From NCBI GenBank assembly GCA_017403825.1, contig JAFRDO010000089.1:1-64000 (forward strand): a DNA stretch of 64,000 nt. The letters are read 5' to 3'. This document shows positions 61,334 to 64,000 of the stretch, one piece after another. Each line of letters opens with the position of its first letter. The stretch's first letter is position 1. Source of the stretch: Kiritimatiellia bacterium (GTDB lineage: Bacteria > Verrucomicrobiota > Kiritimatiellia > RFP12 > UBA1067). A program made the position numbers and the translations under genes. The notes beneath the pieces are model-generated. The model was not told the DNA's origin. It was given only the letters and a program-made list of their open reading frames with translations, and did no database searches.

Positions 61334-62368
61334 ATGGAAGAGTCGAGACGGGGTTTTCTGAAAGGTGCTGCGGCTGTTGCAGCCGGCGCGGCGCTGGGCG
61401 GATGCGCAAGCCGCATTCCGTCAGCCGCAGGGAGGCTGGCGGCGCCGAAGTTCATGTGGGCGTACCTCGCGCACTTTGGCGTGAAGATGTGGGAGGGGCG
61501 TCTCCACTACACAGACCTCAAGGTCGATGATTCGATGTGGAAGTCGCTCACGGAACGTGCGGCGAAGGTGGGCGTGAACGCTTTCGTCATCGATCTTGGC
61601 GAGGGCATGGTGTTCCCCAGCCATCCTGAGCTGGCCGTGAGTGGTTCGTGGGAGCCGGAGCGAATGAAGGATGAAATCTCCCGCCTGAAGAAGATGGGCA
61701 TGATGGCTGTGCCGAAGCTGAACTTCTCGTCTTCGCACGATCAGTGGCTTGGCAAATGGCGTCCGTATCTTTCCACGCCGGAGTACTTTCAGGTTTGCTC
61801 CGAGATCATCCGCGACGTGGCGGAGGTGTTCGACGAAACGCCACTGTTCCATCTTGGCTACGATGAGGAAACCTACTTTATACAGAACGTTAACAAGTTC
61901 GAGTACAAGCGGCTTCGCTCCGGCAACCTCTGGTGGCATGACTTCCTCTGGTTTGTCGCGGAGGTCGAGAAGTACGGGGTGCGTCCGTGGATATGGAGCG
62001 ACATGTGCTGGGAGCACAAGGACGAGTTTCTTGCGCGGATGCCGCGCACGGTTCTGCAGTCGAACTGGTACTACGGGAAGGAGCTTGACGTCGCAAAGAT
62101 CAGGGAGAAGCACCGCGCCGAAGTAGAGACTTACACGACGCTTGAGAAAGCACGCTACGACCAGATGCCGTGCGGCTCCACGTATTCCTGCCAAGAGAAC
62201 TTCGGGAGGACTATTGACCTTTGCCGCAATATCATCAAGGACGACCGTCTCAAGGGCTTCTTCATGGCGCCGTGGTACTACCGCACGCAGGAGGACAAGC
62301 GCGGCAAAATCATGGAGTCGCTCGATGTTATGGAGGCCGAGATAAAAAGAGCGAAGGAGTGGGCATAA
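61334..62368 (+). CDS. Tat-exported GH20-like TIM-barrel lipoprotein, copy 2
   Basis: 344 residues from ATG 61334, four bases after AAGGAG. The N-terminus SRRGFLKGAAAVAAG is a Tat motif followed by a lipobox LGGC near residue 25-28, so the mature protein is probably a lipoprotein. FHLGYDEET near residue 172 carries the GH20-like Asp-Glu pair. KLNFSSSHDQWLGKW, WWHDFLWFV and RPWIWSDMCW match the copy at 54746. It sits in the regulated 58550 operon and probably acts on the same glycan. Confidence 0.65.
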   Translation: MEESRRGFLKGAAAVAAGAALGGCASRIPSAAGRLAAPKFMWAYLAHFGVKMWEGRLHYTDLKVDDSMWKSLTERAAKVGVNAFVIDLGEGMVFPSHPELAVSGSWEPERMKDEISRLKKMGMMAVPKLNFSSSHDQWLGKWRPYLSTPEYFQVCSEIIRDVAEVFDETPLFHLGYDEETYFIQNVNKFEYKRLRSGNLWWHDFLWFVAEVEKYGVRPWIWSDMCWEHKDEFLARMPRTVLQSNWYYGKELDVAKIREKHRAEVETYTTLEKARYDQMPCGSTYSCQENFGRTIDLCRNIIKDDRLKGFFMAPWYYRTQEDKRGKIMESLDVMEAEIKRAKEWA

Positions 62369-62502
62369 GACTCATTGCTTTTGCCATCGCGCTTGCGGCA
62401 TCCGCAACCGCTTCCGGCGCGGACTTCACGCCCTACAACATGGCGCAGTTCCTCGCCGGGGAACGAGAAGGTTGCGGCGGGGGCGGTGAATTTATGGTAT
62501 AA
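62359..62502 (+). CDS. Possible small exported ORF (truncated?)
   Basis: GTG 62359 lies just behind AAGGA and overlaps the previous stop. The 47 residues start with a good signal peptide (IRLIAFAIALAASATASGAD) and then run only about 25 residues before stopping inside the promoter TTTATGGTATAAT. It may be the stub of a secreted protein cut off when the downstream unit was inserted, or a true small exported peptide. Confidence 0.35.
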   Translation: MGIRLIAFAIALAASATASGADFTPYNMAQFLAGEREGCGGGGEFMV

Positions 62503-62503
62503 T
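62495..62503 (+). promoter_or_regulatory. Extended -10 promoter
   Basis: TTTA-TGG-TATAAT, the same 13-mer as at 177, 47837 and 54724. An ATG follows ten bases later at 62514. Confidence 0.6.
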
Positions 62504-62513
62504 TCATGATGTT

Positions 62514-62546
62514 ATGAACATGGGCATGAGGCTCTTGCTCAGGTAA
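62514..62546 (+). CDS. Near-leaderless 10-codon mini-ORF
   Basis: MNMGMRLLLR followed by TAA, starting about three bases after the predicted transcription start and ending four bases before the ATG of the next gene. No Shine-Dalgarno serves the gene at 62551, so translation may depend on re-initiation after this mini-ORF. Confidence 0.35.
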   Translation: MNMGMRLLLR

Positions 62547-62550
62547 CTGT

Positions 62551-63468
62551 ATGACTGTAATGACCCGAAGCCGAATCGTGAGCGGCGCGTCAGCGCTGCT
62601 TGCGGCGGTTTCCATTGCCGTCGTCCCGGCACAGGGCAACGGATGGACGGTGCCGAGCTGGGATTTGCGGCTGTCGGAGCCGGGTGCGGTCGAGGAGCGG
62701 ATCGGCTCCTCCTGGTGCGGTCATGCGCAGGGGATGTGCGTGACGTCCAATGCCCTCTTCTTTGCCTTCAGGAACCAGATAGTCAAGACCGACTGGTACG
62801 GACGATACCTTGGCCGGGTGGCGGTAGAGCGTTCCTGTGGCGACATTTGCGCCTGGAACGGTCTCATCTATGCCGGAATATGCAAGCTGCGTTCGGGGTG
62901 CGTGCGCATCTGCGCCTATGATGCCGACACGCTCCAGCTTGTGAAGACGCGTACGATCCCGTGGGACCGTGGCGTTCATGGCATCACCTGTCTCGACGGT
63001 GTGATCCATCTCGGCATGGGCTGTTCCGCCGCGGATCCGTCGGGGTGTACAAACTGGTACGGCAGGTTTTCCGCCGACACCCTGGAGCCTGTCGGAGCGC
63101 CGTTCGAGGTGAACCACGGAGTGCGTTCGACTGGCGGCGCGCAGGCTCTCGCGACGGACGGCACCAACATTTACGCCAGCTTCTACCCGCCGGACGCGGC
63201 GGCCGATGTGCCGTGTCTCATAGTGTTCGACGCTGCGTTCAACGTCACTGGCCGTCACCGGCTGAACTGGCAGCAGGGGTTTGACGTCGTGCCGGGCGGC
63301 ACGGATGGTGCGGTTCGCTTCATCCACTGCACCACGGCAAACTGGACTGATTCCGCAGAAAGACCGCTGAAGCGCGTCCAGACTGCCGTGCAGTTCGCCG
63401 AACTGAAGGCAGGAGCGTTCAAGGACATAACGCGGCATTGCATATTCCGCACGCCGCTGCCGCGTTAG
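62551..63468 (+). CDS. Secreted beta-propeller-like protein, copy 1
   Basis: 305 residues (ATG 62551 or 62560) with a signal peptide ending near PAQGNG. Repeated short strands (NALFFAFRNQIVKTDWYGRY, GDICAWNGLIYAGI, GITCLDGVIHLGM, ALATDGTNIYASF) suggest a beta-propeller. Several Cys residues may form disulfides. No enzyme motif is seen. It is a close tandem paralogue of the next gene. A binding or lyase role cannot be distinguished. Confidence 0.6.
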   Translation: MTVMTRSRIVSGASALLAAVSIAVVPAQGNGWTVPSWDLRLSEPGAVEERIGSSWCGHAQGMCVTSNALFFAFRNQIVKTDWYGRYLGRVAVERSCGDICAWNGLIYAGICKLRSGCVRICAYDADTLQLVKTRTIPWDRGVHGITCLDGVIHLGMGCSAADPSGCTNWYGRFSADTLEPVGAPFEVNHGVRSTGGAQALATDGTNIYASFYPPDAAADVPCLIVFDAAFNVTGRHRLNWQQGFDVVPGGTDGAVRFIHCTTANWTDSAERPLKRVQTAVQFAELKAGAFKDITRHCIFRTPLPR

Positions 63469-63493
63469 GAACTGGCGACGAAAGGCAATTGGA

Positions 63494-64000
63494 ATGACAG
63501 GCGGAATCGAGAGAGGAAGTGCGGCGGCGGCGACGGCGCTCCTCGTCCTTTGCGCCGCCGGTTCCTGGCAGGTGCCGAGCTGGAACATGGTGCTGTCGGA
63601 GCGGGGAGCCGTCACGGAACTGATCGACAGTACGTGGTGCGGCCATGTGCAGGGCATGTGCGTGACCTCAAATGCGTTTTTCTTCGCCTACCACGACCAG
63701 ATCGTGAAGACAGATTGGCAGGGGCGGTTTCTCGTCCGCAGAGAGGTGCCGATCCACACGGGTGACATCTGCGCCTGGAACGGGCGTCTCTATACGGCGG
63801 TCAGCAAAAGCAGTTCGGACGGCAATGGCCGCATCCAAGTGTTTGACGAAGACCTGAATCTCATCAGGGACACTCCGATCCGGCGCGGTTCCGACGGCAT
63901 CACGTGTCTCAACGGCGTGATCTACATCGGGCTTGGCTCTGGCGGCACCACGGCGCAGCCTTATCGGGGCAACTGGTACGGCAAGTACGACGCCGAAACG
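63494..64000 (+). CDS. Secreted beta-propeller-like protein, copy 2 (cut by window edge)
   Basis: The open frame from ATG 63494, about nine bases after AAAGG, runs off the window with 169 codons visible. It has a short signal-like N-terminus (AAAATALLVLCAAGSW), then WCGHVQGMCVTSNAFFFAYH and GDICAWNGRLYTAV, nearly matching the preceding gene. The pair is a recent tandem duplication. Confidence 0.7.
   Translation, partial: MTGGIERGSAAAATALLVLCAAGSWQVPSWNMVLSERGAVTELIDSTWCGHVQGMCVTSNAFFFAYHDQIVKTDWQGRFLVRREVPIHTGDICAWNGRLYTAVSKSSSDGNGRIQVFDEDLNLIRDTPIRRGSDGITCLNGVIYIGLGSGGTTAQPYRGNWYGKYDAET

Overview
The window reads as chromosomal DNA from a Gram-negative, polysaccharide-degrading bacterium of the PVC group, most likely Verrucomicrobiota/Kiritimatiellota-like. 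This is inferred from gene content only: many secreted orphan glycosidase-like proteins, DUF4838, CBM96/DNRLRE, PA14 and autotransporter-associated beta-strand proteins, SUMF1-like proteins, Tat-exported enzymes, and three regulators that fuse a LacI/XylR-type sugar sensor to an AraC DNA-binding domain. No rRNA, tRNA or CRISPR array was recognised.

Layout. 1-5750 is a small defence-like island: a truncated GHKL ATPase gene, a DUF3883 nuclease-like gene, an AlbA_2/ATPase regulator with a 21-bp tandem repeat, and a large protein with alpha-CTD-like and sigma-4-like motifs. 5796-7786 holds a CYTH protein, a tiny exported protein and a divergent Nramp-type transporter. 7855-10444 (minus) is a four-gene operon of unknown role (unknown, J-domain, HIRAN, Sel1). 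10824-21362 carries a Gfo/Idh/MocA oxidoreductase, two secreted carbohydrate-active candidates, two small Cys-containing proteins, a phosphodiester glycosidase-phytase fusion and an Mpv17-like membrane protein. 21286-32438 holds two sensor/AraC regulators and their probable targets: SUMF1-like pair, GH5-like enzyme and metallophosphoesterase, then a DUF4838 protein. 32439-33317 is a stretch of gene remnants. 33318-47687 is a type I restriction-modification island in which hsdM, hsdS and hsdR are interleaved with an AlbA_2/ATPase gene and an unknown gene and followed by radC, a Ser/Thr kinase, a GIY-YIG/DUF4357 protein and a Fic protein. 47906-64000 returns to carbohydrate genes: a GH5-like gene broken by one amber codon, a giant multidomain lectin, GH20-like and metallo-beta-lactamase-fold Tat proteins, a third regulator, a beta-strand-repeat protein and two tandem paralogues, the last cut by the window edge.

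How it works together. Each sensor/AraC gene lies divergent from a secreted-protein gene. Each of these intergenic regions has a short direct repeat offset by 22-23 bp, a plausible AraC-type operator. One operator/promoter module occurs twice, before the DUF4838 gene and before the giant lectin, and so links two distant loci into one likely regulon. All three regulators appear to be leaderless (extended -10, seven bases, then ATG). Three large secreted proteins share a C-terminal tail of the form G-T/V-V-hydrophobic-x-hydrophobic-Arg, which may be an undescribed sorting signal.

Most interesting: the C-terminal tail, the phosphodiester glycosidase-phytase fusion, the expanded type I RM operon with its kinase, and the leaderless-regulator/direct-repeat architecture.
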